Assembly: GCF_017873435.1 (NCBI RefSeq) | Contig: NZ_JAGGKG010000003.1 | Location: 62,001 to 126,000, forward strand | DNA: 64,000 nucleotides | Reading direction: 5' to 3' | Origin: Paenibacillus turicensis | GTDB lineage: Bacteria > Bacillota > Bacilli > Paenibacillales > Paenibacillaceae | Shown: positions 63,694 through 64,000 of the stretch, piece after piece | Layout of the letters: every line of letters begins with the position of its first letter | How positions within the stretch are numbered: position 1 is the first letter of the stretch | Translations under genes and position numbers: made by a program | The notes under the pieces: model-generated | What the model saw: the letters and a program-made list of their open reading frames with translations, nothing else | What the model was told of the DNA's origin: nothing | Database searches by the model: none

Positions 63694-63820
63694 AAGCCGA
63701 CATCATTTTTGCAAGCACCCCGTCGGACGTATTGGTAACAGAGCTTAGTTGTTGTGTACAATACGTCCGTGCGACCAGCTTTTTTTCCGTTGAGAAAAAG
63801 CAGGGTGCTTCTTTTTTTTG
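63694..63820 (+). ncRNA. Candidate structured RNA with three-way junction and U-tract
   Basis: Outer stem AAGCACCC (63713-63720) with GGGTGCTT (63803-63810) encloses a perfect stem CGGACGTATTG/CAATACGTCCG (63724-63734/63759-63769) and a third stem GCTTTTT/AAAAAGC (63779-63785/63795-63801). CTTTTTTTT follows. An extended -10, TGTTATACT (63679-63687), would start transcription near 63694. An alternative pairing, CCGAC (63697-63701) with GTCGG (63722-63726), competes with the second stem. It could instead be an elaborate terminator for the yciI operon. No known RNA family is recognised. Confidence 0.45.
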
Positions 63821-63912
63821 TCTTTTTTATGTTCTCGTGAGCTACCATCACGTAAATTTCGGTGCTATACTTAAAAACAATTGAAGTGAATAATGAAATT
63901 GATTAAAATTAT

Positions 63913-64000
63913 GGCTCAACACAGAAATCGGTTCTTGACAATCAATGAAGTAATAGGCTACGTAGCAGGGAGTGGCTTCAACCGCTGTTAAGGCCCCATT
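63913..64000 (+). repeat. Dispersed intergenic repeat, copy E (cut by window end)
   Basis: Starts GGCTCAACACAGAAATCGGT, continues TCTTGACAAT, then AATAGGCTACGTAGCAGGGA and GTGGCTTCAACCGCTGTTAA. It matches the left half of copies C and D and runs off the window. Confidence 0.78.

Noticed and set aside
63711..63820. 6S RNA or RoxS identity for the structured region
   Set aside because: It has no long interrupted helix with a central bubble as in 6S RNA and no RoxS-type C-rich loops; it is left as an unnamed candidate.

Overview
The window is chromosomal DNA from a low-GC, endospore-forming Gram-positive bacterium, most likely a member of the Paenibacillaceae. Spore genes are present (gpr, spoIIP, a yqxA-like gene). 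The backbone order rpsT / gpr-spoIIP-yqxA / lepA / hemW / hrcA-grpE-dnaK-dnaJ / prmA / rsmE / mtaB is the conserved Bacillales arrangement. A site-2 protease gene between prmA and rsmE, and a NUDIX hydrolase, Na/Pi transporter and RlmI-type methyltransferase after mtaB, fit Paenibacillus-like genomes. The family assignment rests on remembered gene order, not a search.

Layout. 1-3.6 kb: partial rpsT, gpr with a sigma-G-like promoter, spoIIP, yqxA-like gene. 3.6-16.5 kb: an accessory island for beta-mannoside and acetylated oligosaccharide breakdown, with two LacI regulators, a 4-O-beta-D-mannosyl-D-glucose phosphorylase (GH130) next to a cellobiose 2-epimerase, a second GH130 phosphorylase, a CE7 esterase, an amidohydrolase and a 1046-residue GNAT/beta-sandwich fusion. 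No sugar transporter or endo-mannanase gene is present. 16.6-22.5 kb: lepA, a GH95 alpha-fucosidase-type enzyme, hemW. 22.5-25.7 kb: a MocR/EamA pair, a short N-acetylglutamate synthase-like gene and a truncated remnant of a CTP-synthase-C-terminal-like gene. 26-31.2 kb: CIRCE-controlled hrcA-grpE-dnaK-dnaJ. 31.2-40 kb: orphan response regulator, prmA, site-2 protease, rsmE, mtaB, NUDIX, Na/Pi transporter, rRNA methyltransferase, msrA. 40-47.8 kb: ECF sigma/anti-sigma pair, MetX-like hydrolase divergent from a LysR regulator, an HTH/cysteine-domain fusion, FrnE-like oxidoreductase, lipoprotein. 47.9-50.6 kb: anaerobic ribonucleotide reductase nrdD-nrdG behind tandem NrdR boxes. 51-63.6 kb: addB-addA-sbcD-sbcC-yciI, the recombination and end-processing operon. 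After it lies a candidate structured RNA.

The most unusual feature is a dispersed family of intergenic repeats (about 90-280 bp, at least eight diverged copies in 64 kb). Recurring elements are GGCTCAA/TTGAGCC ends, an inner inverted repeat AATCAGTGCTTGACAAT, and a CTACGGTGCAGAGAGTGGCTTC-like core. Two diverged copies keep base pairing through compensating changes. All copies lie between genes. They look like a non-autonomous palindromic element or a folded RNA/DNA element; I do not recognise a described family.
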